Below, one piece after another: positions 1 through 11,882 of a stretch of DNA of 64,000 nucleotides. Position 1 is the stretch's first letter; every line of letters starts with the position of its first letter. The notes beneath the pieces are model-generated. The model was not told the DNA's origin and did not search any database. It saw nothing but the letters and a program-made list of their open reading frames with translations. This DNA comes from Drechslerella dactyloides (Eukaryota > Ascomycota > Orbiliomycetes > Orbiliales > Orbiliaceae), in NCBI GenBank assembly GCA_020064725.1, contig JAGTWJ010000002.1:2976001-3040000 (forward strand), read 5' to 3'. Both the position numbers and the translations under genes were made by a program.

Positions 1-275
1 TCCGTAGATTTAGGAACTTCGTCCGACCATTGTTCCCGGGAGGCAGGTTGAGAAGTCGGGTCCTGGTCTTTGGAACTCTGGGCTTTCGCGTAGTTCCGGT
101 GAGAAATATGTGGCAACGATAATGCCCATGGATTGGGCCGTGCTATCGTTGTCCGTAGTAGTGATGCTGTCGAATGAAGTCGGGTGGGGTATCGCGGCGT
201 CGACGGTTGCAGTCCTCTGAAGAACTGCAGCTGTGCGCGGGATGACCGCAGGACAGCCCGCCCCGCTATCATCAT
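1..275 (-). CDS. 5' end of a gene for a mitochondrially targeted protein (partial)
   Basis: An open frame starts at the ATG at 275 (a second ATG follows at once) and runs without a stop to the left edge, giving 91 codons. The first 60 or so residues are rich in Arg, Ser, Thr, Leu and Ala and have almost no acidic residues (for example RAVLRSSRAQLQFFRG, then HSTASLLRTT and a HRNYAKAQSS stretch). That is the composition of a mitochondrial matrix presequence; RNYAKA resembles a processing site. After it the chain becomes acidic and polar, as mature N-termini often do. The function cannot be told because the body of the gene lies outside the window. The start is chosen because presequence character begins there. 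The competing longer minus-strand frame over the same bases has no such pattern. Confidence 0.6.
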   Translation of the reverse strand, partial: MMIAGRAVLRSSRAQLQFFRGLQPSTPRYPTRLHSTASLLRTTIARPNPWALSLPHISHRNYAKAQSSKDQDPTSQPASREQWSDEVPKST

Positions 276-1041
276 TGCAGGGAGCGGTACAAACGCCGCT
301 ATGAGCGGTCAGATAACCGGTGTAGTTCCAGCTGGGACGTATGTACGCTCGAGGATATAACGGTGACGGGGGACCGGGGTGCTGCGATTGAGCGATCGAA
401 GTGTCGCTGTCGTTCGTTCGTGGTGGCGATGGTGTCGTTGGCGGTGGTCCGACCCGCGGGCCACCAAAAAAAGTTGAAGCTCGGAACGACAGCGCCAAGA
501 AAAAGCTATAAATTTGCGCCGCGGCCGCCTGCCTTTTGCACAGTTTTTTCTCTCCTCTTCTTCTCTCCATGAAAGTTGAACACCCTCGAAATTTGGCCTG
601 CAAATTGCGCGATGCCTCTACGCTGCCAGGTTGACATGATTGATGCAGGCTTCTCTCTCCTTCACGGGAGGGAGGGCCTGCGCGTGGGGAGAAGGACCGC
701 TCGTATTCCCAAAGAACAGTCACCGAATCGATTCGATCAGATGAGAAAGCTGACGTGATTGTCCCGTAAATACGATACATCTATACACCTTATGAACGTA
801 GTATCATCCAATTGATGAAGTGAATATGCGTCTGAGATAAAGAGACGGGTTTATATACGTATTTCGTTTCGATCCATATACAAATAATCAAGGGTGGACG
901 CATCTTGAAGTCGAGAGCATCGCTCACATCCCGTCTGCTCGTTTCCATCCATTCGACCACCACCCACACCGGTTCACCAATTCCGCTTTATACAAAACAA
1001 AGAAAGCAAATAACGATGAAGACATGGAAAATGGAAACCAT
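276..1041. other. Intergenic: upstream region of the partial mitochondrial gene and 3' flank of COX4
   Basis: No gene is seen. The minus strand carries a T-run followed by GGTGGCCC at 459-475, a pyrimidine/purine-biased tract at 540-570 and a TATA-like element near 508-515. The left part is probably the promoter of the gene that starts at 275; the right part (about 770-1041) is AT-richer and fits a COX4 3' UTR. Confidence 0.5.
459..475 (-). promoter_or_regulatory. GGCCACC plus A-run element upstream of the partial mitochondrial gene
   Basis: The plus strand reads GGCCACCAAAAAAAGTT, about 190 bp upstream of the start at 275. An almost identical element occurs about 250 bp upstream of the zinc-finger gene at the other end of the window (63452-63467), in the same orientation relative to the gene. 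The combination of a poly(dA:dT) run and a fixed GGCCACC flank suggests a core-promoter or nucleosome-free-region element. The factor is unknown. Confidence 0.3.
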
Positions 1042-2117
1042 CTAGTGATAATAGTACTCTTGCTTGACAAAGTCAGCCATGGTCTTCGCATCCTCGGGCG
1101 CGTCGTGGTCTATAAATCTGGCGTTAGTATTCCCATAATTGTTCACATCCTGACGGTAGAACTGTGTAAACTGTCCCTAGACCACTTACGTGCGTGCTCA
1201 TCTCCCACATATTCCATCTTGATCACGTTTCCGCACTCGGTGCATCGCTCAATGGGCCGCGTACGCGACAGCGTCAACCATACGGTGACATGTGAGTCCT
1301 GCTTAAATTAGAACTCCGGTCCAATAGGCCATCCTATCATTTGGTCTGGGGCAGACGTACCGCTGGGTATCCAGTGCATCCGACATAGCTAGAGGTTATA
1401 TTAGAACCCTATCCCATAAATCTCGCCCCAAAAGAATTGAAGTGGAGAGCGTACTGTTCTTCACCAAAGCTCTTTGCAATGATGGGGTTCTCCATAGTTC
1501 CTGTCCCCCGTAAACATTCAGTTAGTATCCCACCGCCATTCCGATAACTAGCCCGATATGCAGATGCGTACCCATTCGGCTGGCGTCCAATGGCTTCATG
1601 TCGAATACATCGATTCCCTCCATCTTTCCCAAGATTTCGAGACGCTCAAGACCCGTCGCTTGCTCCAAATCGGTCGGGACGGTACCAGGCGCCGCGCCGG
1701 CTCCGAAAAGATCCTCGGCACCCTTAACCTCTATATGTCCAGCCGTCCGATTCCACCTGTTAGAACATATACAAATATTCAAAATCTCTGCCAACTCCGT
1801 AGACCTAGCAGTGGAGCACCCGGGATATCGGAGGTCCTATCGTACCGGACAAAGTCTTGTATTGGCCATTGGCTGGAGGAGCGGACGTGGTCTGTTCGGC
1901 ATGAGGCTTGCTAGCTCCTGCGATATGATATTTCATCAGCATGACACTTGAACAGCAATCGGAAGTCTTCGTTTGCGGGGCAATTGCCCTCTCGAAGGGT
2001 GTATCAGGCGGACATACGGGCAACAATGCTCGCCGAGAAAGCCCTTCGAGCGGCCGGCTTGAAGGTGTGCGCCGCGGCAGCACGACGGGCAGTAGCAATG
2101 ACGGATCTCGAGAACAT
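1042..2117 (-). CDS. COX4: Cytochrome c oxidase subunit 4 (zinc-binding subunit, Cox5b homolog), mitochondrial
   Basis: Nuclear-encoded peripheral subunit of respiratory complex IV on the matrix side. Seven exons: 2117-2018, 1917-1846, 1730-1572, 1500-1455, 1388-1361, 1298-1190, 1109-1042. All junctions keep phase and give 193 residues. Residues 1-35 are a presequence (MFSRSVIATARRA onwards). The middle carries the family block GAAPGTVPTDLEQATGLER followed by KMEGIDVFDMKPLDASR. The C-terminal half has the zinc site: Cys in VGCTGYPADSH, the His of that stretch, and CTEC. The protein ends in a polar tail finishing YYYH. Exon 5 is only 28 nt. The last intron has a perfect TACTAAC branch site. 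The start at 2117 is fixed by the presequence. Tandem with PRP8, whose stop is 380 bp upstream. Confidence 0.95.
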
Positions 2118-2496
2118 ATTTGCTGGTCGGTAGACGTGACGTCGCGCGGGCTGCGGGGATCCAATTGCTGTCGTTCGGGTATATCGTCGGGAGGAGCGGA
2201 GAGGTGTCGGCAAGTGGCAGGTTCTCGGGCGTTGCTAAACGGACGGCCGGTCGTTGATTCGCCAGCAAAAAATATGACGCCTCGGATGGCGTAGAACAAC
2301 ACATGTTCGGTGAGTGGCCTGACATCGCGCCAACCATCTTATGTTCGATCGAGGGATATTATAGATCTCGTCATTACTATCATGAATCAATGTAATGTAC
2401 ATTTTGATAATTAAAAGATGCTACTTCGAAACAGTCTCATACTGTACGCCAGCAAACTAGGAATAAGTAAACGAAAAAGATGACAAGCCTCCTTCC
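2118..2496. other. Intergenic: COX4 promoter and PRP8 3' UTR
   Basis: No gene is seen. Both flanking genes are on the minus strand, so this space must hold the PRP8 terminator (right part, AT-rich near 2340-2470) and the COX4 promoter (left part, GC-rich near 2130-2250). Confidence 0.5.
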
Positions 2497-5400
2497 TCAC
2501 TCAAAGTTATCGTTCCGGTCCACCCACAGGTCCTCCAGCTCATTGAAGTTCTGGAAGTGCAGTGGCCGGTGCAAATCGTTATAAAACGGCAACGGCGTGT
2601 CAATCTTGACGTGGTACGGCTTCTTCTCCGCCCCGTCACTAAACTGCGCCCCCAGGAAACTGTAGTTCCACACCCCGTTCTCAGGCACCAAAAAGTATCC
2701 GAGAATCTTGTCCGACAGCAACAGCTGGCACTTCTCTCCCATATCCATTCGGAATCCTTGCGGCATCTCACTTCCACTCTGGTCCTTGTTCTGAGCGCCC
2801 CACTCGTACCCACTGGGTGTAAGCCCCCATGCACTGAGAGAAACCGCACCTGAGACGAGCGTGACATCAATCGTAATGGTCTTCGAGTCCCACTCCTTGT
2901 GCGCAGCCATCAACTTCGAATGCTGAGTAACGTCATTGGCATTCATAAAGCTTGTTTCCTTGCCAGCCTGCGTGTGGATCCAACCCAGCGACTCCATACC
3001 CTGCTCCTTCGTCAAGTATTCGTGTTGAGGCAGATGACGTGGTAGTTGCACGCTCGAAGTGTTGCCCACTTGCGGTACGAGAACGAAACACTTGATCTCT
3101 TTCACTTGGTCATTGTCCGGTGGCGATGAGCCGTAGATGTAGGCAGCAACTTGCATTCTCAAATCTGAGATCATGATGAATTTCTTCAGCACGTTCTTCG
3201 GCATGATGTAGGTGAACTTGCTGCCCTCGCCAAGATCGTCAGCAGAAATGTAGATATTGTTGGACCGACTGCGTAGATTGTTGGCTGCGATGGCACGATT
3301 CCGCCACTCGGTCTTCGATGCAAAAGCGCCTTGCTCGTATTGCGTTGTTGTGGTCACAAACATCTTGTCTCCGTGGACGTTAACGGTCTCCGTCATCGTA
3401 GCCGTGAGTTGCTTCTGCTCTTGCTGTTGCTTGTCCATCTCCGCTGCTTGTTGGCGCTGCAAGCTTGGCGCAGAGATCTCCATACCAAGGATGATATCAC
3501 GAACTTCGGAGCTCGTCAAGCTCGACGTGTTGACATTGTTCTTCTTTCCGTAGTCGTTCAGGATAAGATCGCGCAAACTCACTTCAACCTTCACCCAGTC
3601 CTCGTCGCTGAGCGAAGGCCAAATGTGATGTTCCTGAGTAATGACTGTTTTGTCGGGGCGAAGGAGTAGCTTCGTCTTATCCTGGTTGACATGGAGCGCG
3701 CGCAGGATGAGAATGAGACGCGAGAATGCGGTATATGACGAGATTGACTTGAGCCAATCATCGTACAGATTGAACAGCACCATTTGTGGCTCCGTTGCAG
3801 CAAGGATAAGGTCTCCGAGTTTTTCGATCTTCATGGCAGCCTGGAATGGAAGTTGCAACTCAGAAGCACGGATCGAAATGTTCGGGAAGTCGAGCAGGTG
3901 CACTTCCAAAGGATCCAATAGACCCTTTCTTGTCACGATAAGCTGCTTCGGCTGGTCTTCAACTGGCAACGACCGGATGAGAGCTGCTACTTCTTCTGCA
4001 GTCTTCCATTTTGCAAGCTGTCCAAGACGCTTCTGACCCGCCCAGACCGCTGTCACGATAATTTTCAAGAACAGCTGCCCAGACCTTGGGTTGAAGATGA
4101 AGATAGCACCGTTGATCGGCTTGGTCGTCAAGTTACCCTCAAAGGTCTTGTGAATGGTGACACGATAGGTGTTGGAGTCATCGATGAAAAGCTGGATTTG
4201 ATTGCTGAAGAGTTCCGAGTAGTTTTGAGAATTCAAAAAATCTTGGTTGGACTCCGAAGCATACAGCTGAAGACCTTTCCGGATACGCTCACGCAACACG
4301 TAGAGCGCCGGATTGGCCTTCATGATCTTCGCCATAGCTTGCTGCATGAGCTGCTTCATACCGGGGAACCAGTTTCCGTATGCATCATAAAGGTTGTATG
4401 CAAGATCAATGGCGATCATACACCCAGTTGGTGCAGGGTAGATCGAAAGAGAGTCGGTAGTATAATCCAGGAACTTGGCTCGAACGTAACGGGAGATGTC
4501 GTGACTGTCATAATCACCGTAACGCAGCTGGACGTCAACCCAGAACTTGTTGGCAGTGGTCTCATAATTGTCCTTGGTGTCGTGAAGTAGAGATGGTCGA
4601 GAAACTTGCCACTTATTCGAGGCGAAAAGCAAGATGTCGGCAGCGGAACTGTTCATCTTGTAGGATTTCCGAGGATGGATAGTTTCCTTTTGCACAGTCT
4701 CAATACCCAAAGCCTCCATTTCCTGATCAAGAACCTGGCACAAGTCAAAAGTCGTAGACTCATGGATCTTCTGCCATAAATGTGCTCTGAAAATCTGGAT
4801 CAACGAAATTTTCAAGGTTGGGATCTTGCCGTGCAAGAAGATGCCAGTCAAGTCAAGCTGGACAACGAAACCGACATAGACATTGGCTCGATTAATTGTC
4901 GGACTCCACCACAGTGTAAACCGACGGTTGGGAATCTGGTTCAAACCGGATCTCTGGGCGTTGGTCAATTTCTTGAACTTCATGGATTCTTCGAAACCAG
5001 ATGCTCGTTCCCAGAAGAGACCTTCCCAGGATGGAAATGCGGTAGCCTTGAATAATGTATGCTCGAGGATGGTTTCGACACCACCAAGCGCTTGGATGAC
5101 ATCGGTTCTGTACGCGTTCAAGTTCCAAAGCTTCCCGTCGTGGCGACCGGAAGTCCACCAGAATGGTGCTGAACGCATCATCTGATACTGCTTGAAGATC
5201 ATTCTGACACGCCAACCCTTATCAAAGGCTAGTGTGCTTCGGTCCTTTTGGAACAATGTATTGATACGAGGGATACCCCTATCCCAAGAATCCTCCAGAT
5301 CCTCAAGCGTCAACCTTCTACCGGCGTTGTTGGCTTCGGCTCGCTTCATCGCATATTCGCTCCAAACTCTCTGAGAGTCGATGAACTCGGTTTCCCACGG

Positions 5401-8400
5401 AGAAAGATATCGGAAGATGTTGGGGATAAGAGTGTCCTCGTCGTGAGTCATGCCGGCGCGGAAGTGGCTGATACCAGTATCCGTTTGCTTGGACCAACGA
5501 CGATCGCTTGTCGGGATGAGGATATGAGATCCAGAAATCATACCCAGACCTCCCAATTCTTTAGGGGTATAGAAGACAGCTGGAGGGAAACGAGAGGGCA
5601 TCTTAGAGTTCAGTCCAATCTTGACACGAGTTTGAATTTTGTTTTCGCATTTGACGATAGTGTCGAGGAGTTCGGTCGTGGAGATGGCCGCCTCACGATA
5701 GTAGGTGAATAGTGCGATAAGGCTTGTGTTCCATTTGTTTGCGATCTTCGTGAATGTAGTAGATCCAGAAGACATGAGAATCTGACGAATTCTGTTGTTG
5801 AACTTCGTGACATCTTCTTCCGTGACTCGTAAGAAAGCGTGCGCCGTTCGTTCTTTCGACGAATTATTGACGAGAGACCAGACGCTGTCCTTGACTGGGA
5901 ACTCATTGTTCTGGTTTCTGCAGATCGGCAAGATTCGAACTTCGAAACCACACATAGAAAAGAGCAGATTCGGGTTGTCTCTGCTATAGACGCTCGCAAA
6001 TGTCTCATCCCATTCGATGGTCGTGATACTTCGAGGTAATCGATTTGCCAACAGCCACCACGTCGCTTTGCCCAAGTTCACATCATGCCTCATCAAGCGC
6101 ATTCGGGAATCACGTGGCCAACATTTCTTGTTCTTGTAGCCGATGACGTTCTCAAAATTGGGATCTGGCTGCTCCGTTAGGAACCGTTGGATCAGATCTC
6201 GTGCTTCGTCTGCTGTAAATCGGAACAACACATGAATCTTATCGACGTATCTGGTGTAAAGGCGAATGGGATGCGCTGTTTCCGTGGCCACATCCTTGAA
6301 TTGCAGGAATTCGTTCGGCGCTCCAGGCGGACCAGCTATTTCTGTTGCACGTTCCAGACCAAGTAACAAGAGATCGATGATTAGGCCGTAGTATTGGAAC
6401 ACAAAAGCGGAAAACTGCAGACCGCGGATGAGGCCGTATGTATTGGTGTGATTCATATCTTTGTAGTTCAAGGAGACATTGTTCTTCGCTGAGATGTAAT
6501 CGGCCAAGTTGTGGTCCATAATCAGACGCAGCAAACGGTTAAGCAGCGTAAGATCAATCTTCTCAGCAACCTTGGAGAGCTGAGTCTCGATCAAGACGTT
6601 GCACTCACCATCTTTCGACTCCCAAATATCCTTCAGATTGTTGATGCCTTGGGTCCACTTGTAAACTAAGAGAGGCGGGACCTCACTGTCGGATGGCTTG
6701 ATCCAATTGGGGAACAAATGCCGTTGTTCAGCTTGATACCACAAGTACTGATCCAAGTAGGCGTCGGTAATTTTCTCGATCGGCTCGACATCGTAAACGG
6801 GATTGATGTCGGAGTAGTTGTCGTTCATATCAATACCGACTTCTTTGAATGCTCTCTGTGTTAACAGGAAGCGTTTGATTCTGGCGAGTGTTGTTCCAGG
6901 AGAGTCGTATGCCTGCTCGATGAGAGCAAGCTCCTCTCTCTGACTCTGGTTCAATCTGCCTTTGACGGAATAAGCTTCCCGGAGCCGTTCAAGTGCAAGA
7001 ATAAGAATCTTCGTATCATGTTTGTAGGAGACCGAAGGAAAGGGGATTGGAGAAAACTTTCGCGATTCCAACCAGTGGACAGTCGTCGTATAGATAGCGA
7101 CACCTTCCTCTGACGAAACGTACGGGCCGTCTTTAAGATAGTTGTGCTGTCGCTCTTGTTCTGCCTTGAGCCAAAGCCGAGTAAGACGACCGAGATTTTT
7201 CTTGGCGACAGTTTTGTCAACGGTCGCTCCTCGACGGATACGCTCTCGGTTGTAATGGGCTACGCTAACCCACCAATCTGCCTTTGCTTTCACATAACGC
7301 AGGATGATGTTTTCAATTGGGGCAGGCAGCCCAGGGACCTTCCAAGGGATATTTGACTTCCAACATCTCCAGGCTTCAGACAAATGAGCGAGAACAACAT
7401 TGACCTTGTTCTGCTTGATGCCCTCCGGCATCATATCCGTCAGATCAGCCATGACACTTGCACGCAGCTCCAAATCGAAGTGAGATTCGACACGTTGCTT
7501 TGTCACGGTCTTCGCGACGCCCTTCGAGTGTCTCCCCTCGAATTGTCGTGCAAGCAAGTTTCCGAGCCAGCGCTCAAGTAGAGGGATGATACCTCGCAAG
7601 AAGAAAAGCCAAACACGCCACGCTGGTGCCCAGAAACCGCATCCAGGACCTTTGCCAACCGGTCCACCATTGAAGCGGTAGTAGATCAGATGTTTCAGAT
7701 CTTTGCATGCTCGGATCTGTCTCATCAACTTGTACTTGTAACGGTACATGCCAGTGAGCTGTCCAACATGGTTAAAAGCGTAGAGAATACCATCAGCAAG
7801 CTGGAATGCATCAATATTGCCCAGGCGATATTGAACTTGGGCATCAACAATCAGCTTTGTCAGACGCAGAATTTCTCGCATCAAGTGGAACGCATTTCCG
7901 AAGCGAGACTTCTTTCTCTCTTTGGTGGTCAAGGTCTTGACAGGCTTCAAATTGAAGTTGTAATCCAGATGCAAGTATGTAAGGTTCTTGCGATGGATAA
8001 GGAGCTGGAGAGCGTTGAAACCTTGTCTCACAACCTGCAATCCGGCTTCAACCCAGTCAATTGTCGTAGTCTGGAAGAATTTCGTTCCCCTCAAGCTGCG
8101 TAGAAGGTTCTGCTTGTTCTGGCTCTTGGGTGGTCGGAAGTGCAATTCATTCAGGACGTAGCCCTTGAGCATCTTCTGATATGAGACTCTCACTTTCACA
8201 GGCTGGCCCGCGGGAACGTGTTCGAGATACCAATTCTTGACGAGTGGTATGTCCTGAGCCCGGACCATGCGACCGCTGCGTCTGTTGAATGGGAACGGTG
8301 CCCACCATAACTGAATGGCACTGGCTGTATTCTCTGTATAAAGCTCCTCCTCCTTGAGAAACGGCTGAACCTCCTCAGGGAGTTCGAAGTCGTCTTCATC

Positions 8401-9783
8401 AACTCCATACCCAAGAACGTCATCCTCAATGCTCACACTAGCATTTGCCGCTCGAACCTCTCGGCTACTGATTAGAGCGATGACAGGGTCGGAATAAAAT
8501 GCCGGCAGATCCGGGTCATCAGCACGGACATAACAAACTTGCGGATCGTGGTAGCTTGAAATGCTGACTGAGCGGGGCAAAGAATTGTATAAGTATGGAA
8601 ACGCCACTTTGTACTCCGTCCTGATAGGAGCGCGGAATATAATTCGTTCGATAGCATTGAACTCTCCAAAATCCTCATTCGTATCGATGTCCTTGTACAG
8701 TGGCTCGAACCGAGGGCCTCCAGGAATCGCGACGTTGAGAGCTTTCGCTGTGAAGAATGATTCTCTGTCGAAAAGATAGAAGTAATTGTGGTCGTTCACG
8801 TCACTTAGAAGCTGATGTGATAGCCGAAATAGGTTGGCCATCTGTGGCAGGTTGAGATTCCACTGCTTGTAGCTTGGACCGTTGACATGCGGTGTATCCA
8901 CAAGTGGACGATGATCGTAAAACCATTCGTACACATGCTCGTCATCGGCCTCATCCAGATCCATCTGAATTGGCTCCAATGGCTCAACATCCTCGATGTT
9001 CTCGCTGTAGGACAGAGGCGGTTCTTCGTCATCGAATACCGGAAATCGCATACGTTTGAAATGTCGTCGATCGGCCTTTTCTCGTCTCATAACTGTCCAC
9101 ATAGTCGCCCATTGTGCTTCGAAGACCGGGGGGATAACGCGAGGGACCTCGTTGACGAGTGTCAAGCAGCCATTGACGTGATAGAGGACCCGTACTTCAC
9201 GTTGGGATTCCCATGGCATTGGCATGTTTTCTAAGAGTTTCAGAACAGCGTGTGGCTAGAATGATTAAATGATCAAGTTAGTCGTGACTATACTGGGTCG
9301 TACGCCTTGACAGAGAAACCATCCACGAAGGACCTGCTTAGCGTACACAACTTCCTCGCGACTTCAAAAGGAACTAAATCGAAGGGTAGGGCTCACCATG
9401 TATTTAAGACTGCCCAGATAAGCTCTCTTATCAGCCGAGAATTTCTTCTGGCTAACATCGCCGATGTCTTTGACGATTTTGCGTAGATGTTCCGGTGGCA
9501 TGTCGCTCTTTTGTGTCTATACCATGTCGTCCATTAGATATGACTTCCAGCTGTAACAGATGTTGGAATATACCTCGACGAAGCCGCCTTTCCGCTTCTC
9601 TCCAAACCGACTTTTCTGTGTCCTCAACCACTCTTTCTTCTTCTGCTCCAGCTTTACCGCCTGCGGATCGGCAGGAGGGCGATAAGCCGGTGGAGGTGGA
9701 GCTGTCAATGGGACACTGGGCCCCGGGGGCGCTCCAGACATCATCGGACCTGACCATCCTGGCGGTGGTGGTAAACCGGCCAT
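2497..9783 (-). CDS. prp8: Pre-mRNA-splicing factor Prp8 (U5 snRNP core)
   Basis: Central scaffold of the spliceosome catalytic core in the nucleus; it contacts both splice sites, the branch site and U5/U6 snRNA. Three exons: 9783-9574, 9516-9397, 9255-2497. The junctions are in phase and give 2362 residues, close to the usual length. Residues 1-45 are proline-rich. The PRO8NT block follows, with the MPPEHLRK..GD and KLLENMPMPWE motifs and RRHFKRMRFP. PROCN, the reverse-transcriptase-like/thumb region (about 800-1300, with YTRYVDKIHVLFRF and NRLPRSITTIEW), the endonuclease-like linker (with MPSRFPPAVFYTPKELGGLG), the RNase H-like domain IV (about 1780-2020) and the C-terminal MPN/JAB domain (about 2090-2330, with GWIHTQAGK) are all recognisable. 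There is no intein insertion. An in-frame ATG at 9867 would add 28 residues; MAGLPPPPGW at 9783 fits the family better. Confidence 0.98.
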
Positions 9784-10306
9784 CGTGGAGCTGTTTCGTG
9801 GTGGCAAGTTTCGCGTTAGCTGGCTGGTAGCTACAAGTGGCTGATAGACGCGTGTTTCGCGCTCCAAAAGTATGCTCTTACACTGGATAGAAGTCAGGCG
9901 ACGAGTCTCGGATAGGGATGCGATGGATTGAAGTCCAGGTCGCGTCGATACCCAATGGATAGATGAGATATGGATGGCGGAGGACGTATGATGGCGATGA
10001 ACCGATGAGTCGAGAGCAACAGTAAGGGAAAAGTTTGGATATGGAGCGCTAGTCCCAATTAGGTTGGCGTGATGGGAGCGTGTTGTCCGTTTGACAATGC
10101 GTTGTTGCTGCGGTCAAACGCACTGGAACAGGAATGTTTGCTCGCTAGGGCTTGATGCCCTTGCATACAACACGGCGTGGATGACAGACTAGCGAAAAAG
10201 ATTTCGATGCTTCAACACTTCACCGATACAGCCGTACAGACGAATCATCGACATCGACAACCTTTGAATCAGCCCGCGTCGACATCACCATCGAACTCCA
10301 TTCACA
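9784..10306. promoter_or_regulatory. Divergent promoter between PRP8 and RPL34
   Basis: A 523 bp space between two divergently read housekeeping genes. No gene is seen. It holds both promoters and both 5' leaders. No single element could be assigned with confidence. Confidence 0.6.
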
Positions 10307-11169
10307 ATGACTTCTTCTCGGATCACCTACGTATGCTCACTTCTGTTACGAATTCAATTTCCAATGTCCCAAATGCTAACGATCTGATCTTATAGAGACG
10401 GAGAAATCCGTAAGTCCCTCTTGAGACGACGATACATATCCCTGAGAAACACGACTTCTCGATCATCTAGATCGCTACATGAGGACCAGTGGCTCTAACG
10501 AGTGTTCACGGCAATAGGTACAACACCCGAAGCAACCGGATCCGCGTTATCAAGACTCCGGGTGGTGCTCTCAGGGCCCTGCACATCAAGAAGAGGGGAT
10601 CGGCGCCACGATGCGGTGACTGCAAGACGAAGCTTCCAGGTGTAAGTTTGTCTTTGCGCTACGATTTCGGCCTTCGAATCTGGTTTCTGGGAAGCAGCAG
10701 GTGGTGAAGAATTCGCGATAGTGTGGTGGCGACTTTGGGATTAGACGACATCCGACACCAGTGCGACTAGGATAGGATGATCTGGGTCGAAAGGATGGGT
10801 GTGCGATACGGGTGCTTGAGAAAATCTCAATTGAATGATGGAAGACTGCTGCTCCCAGAAACCAGACATCAAGCTTCGGGTCGATAAGCCGGTATCTAAC
10901 TGGATCTCTTTTCGCTTGACAGATTCCAGCCCTGCGACCCCGGGAATACTCTCAGATCTCCAAGCCCAGCAAGACCGTCTCGAGAGCATATGGTGGTTCG
11001 CGCTGCGGCAACTGCGTTCAGGATCGTATCGTCCGTGCTTTCCTGATCGAAGAGCAGAAGATCGTGAAGAAGGTCAGTTTGATATCTCAGAGGTCACTCC
11101 AGTCGCCAACAGATATTGATTTTCTCGTTACTATAGGTGCTTAAGGAAGCTGCCGCCAAGAAGAAGTAA
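10307..11169 (+). CDS. rpl34: 60S ribosomal protein eL34
   Basis: Structural protein of the cytosolic large ribosomal subunit. Five exons: 10307-10330, 10396-10409, 10518-10641, 10923-11072, 11137-11169. They splice in phase to 114 residues, the normal size. Exon 1 codes for eight residues (MTSSRITY) and exon 2 is a 14-nt micro-exon coding for RRRNP. Next come the family signature YNTRSNRIRVIKTPGG, the zinc-ribbon-like CGDC and CGNC pairs, and the block IPALRPREYSQ. The chain ends VLKEAAAKKK. The many early introns are typical of fungal ribosomal protein genes. The intron at 10642-10922 is unusually long (281 nt) for this gene and could hold regulatory signals; nothing specific is seen in it. 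Confidence 0.97.
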
Positions 11170-11882
11170 ATTGGGCGCCCTCGTTTTTCTTTTTGTACCA
11201 CATTTCTTCCTCGGCACGGGTTTATAATGATCTCGTCGTTTCCCATGGGCTGGTGTTCATTCTGTTCTGTACATTCTACATATCTTCTTGCTCCTACCAA
11301 CTTCTTCCATGCCTCTACTATATACACCTACGCTGCGCGACCGTTTTCGTGACGCGGATGATGTCCGGTTGTCAGCGAAAAGACTTCGATAGACGCTTCT
11401 ACGTTGATATTAATGGCCATATCATATCAACATCCCGCTCAAGAGCTAGCACCTCTTGGCGACTGCTCGAGATAATTTGAGTGCTGTCATCTATCCTCGT
11501 AATGAATCATATCCGTCAGGGATTTCGTGTGAGAAATTGTCATATTGACTTGCCGTGTTCCGTGACGTCCGTGCTAAAAGTGGGTCCTCGATGTGATAAC
11601 GCGTTGAGCCGCCAAAAGAGAAAAACATCACAAGCTTTCTGGACAAGCTGTAAAAGCCATGGCCTCCTTCCCACTTGACTACCGTCAGCCTCGAACTTCC
11701 AGCAAGAGATTATTTCTCGCGACGTCGAAGGCATTCGAAATCGCGTCCATGAGAAGGTGCTTTTGGTAGAGCTCCCTCTTTTGTTACCTAGGCCTCGGGC
11801 AGGCGCTAAATCTACGTCATAGCCAGAACGGACTGCTACCGACATCGCGACCTCCCGCCACTCGAACCCTGACCGCGACGCG
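11170..11882. other. Intergenic: RPL34 3' UTR and NEJ1 promoter
   Basis: No gene is seen. The first part (to about 11300) is pyrimidine-rich and T-rich, as expected of a 3' UTR. The last 200 bases are the NEJ1 upstream region. Confidence 0.5.

Noticed and set aside
10..780. Minus-strand open frame of 256 codons at the left edge
   Set aside because: Composition is random and it crosses the likely promoter of the gene starting at 275; the other minus frame gives a presequence-like protein and is preferred.
3257..8779. Many plus-strand frames antisense to PRP8
   Set aside because: Shadows of the conserved PRP8 coding strand.
2497..9255. Search for a Prp8 intein, common in fungal PRP8
   Set aside because: The protein has normal length (2362) and the conserved blocks run without insertion; no splicing or homing-endonuclease motifs.
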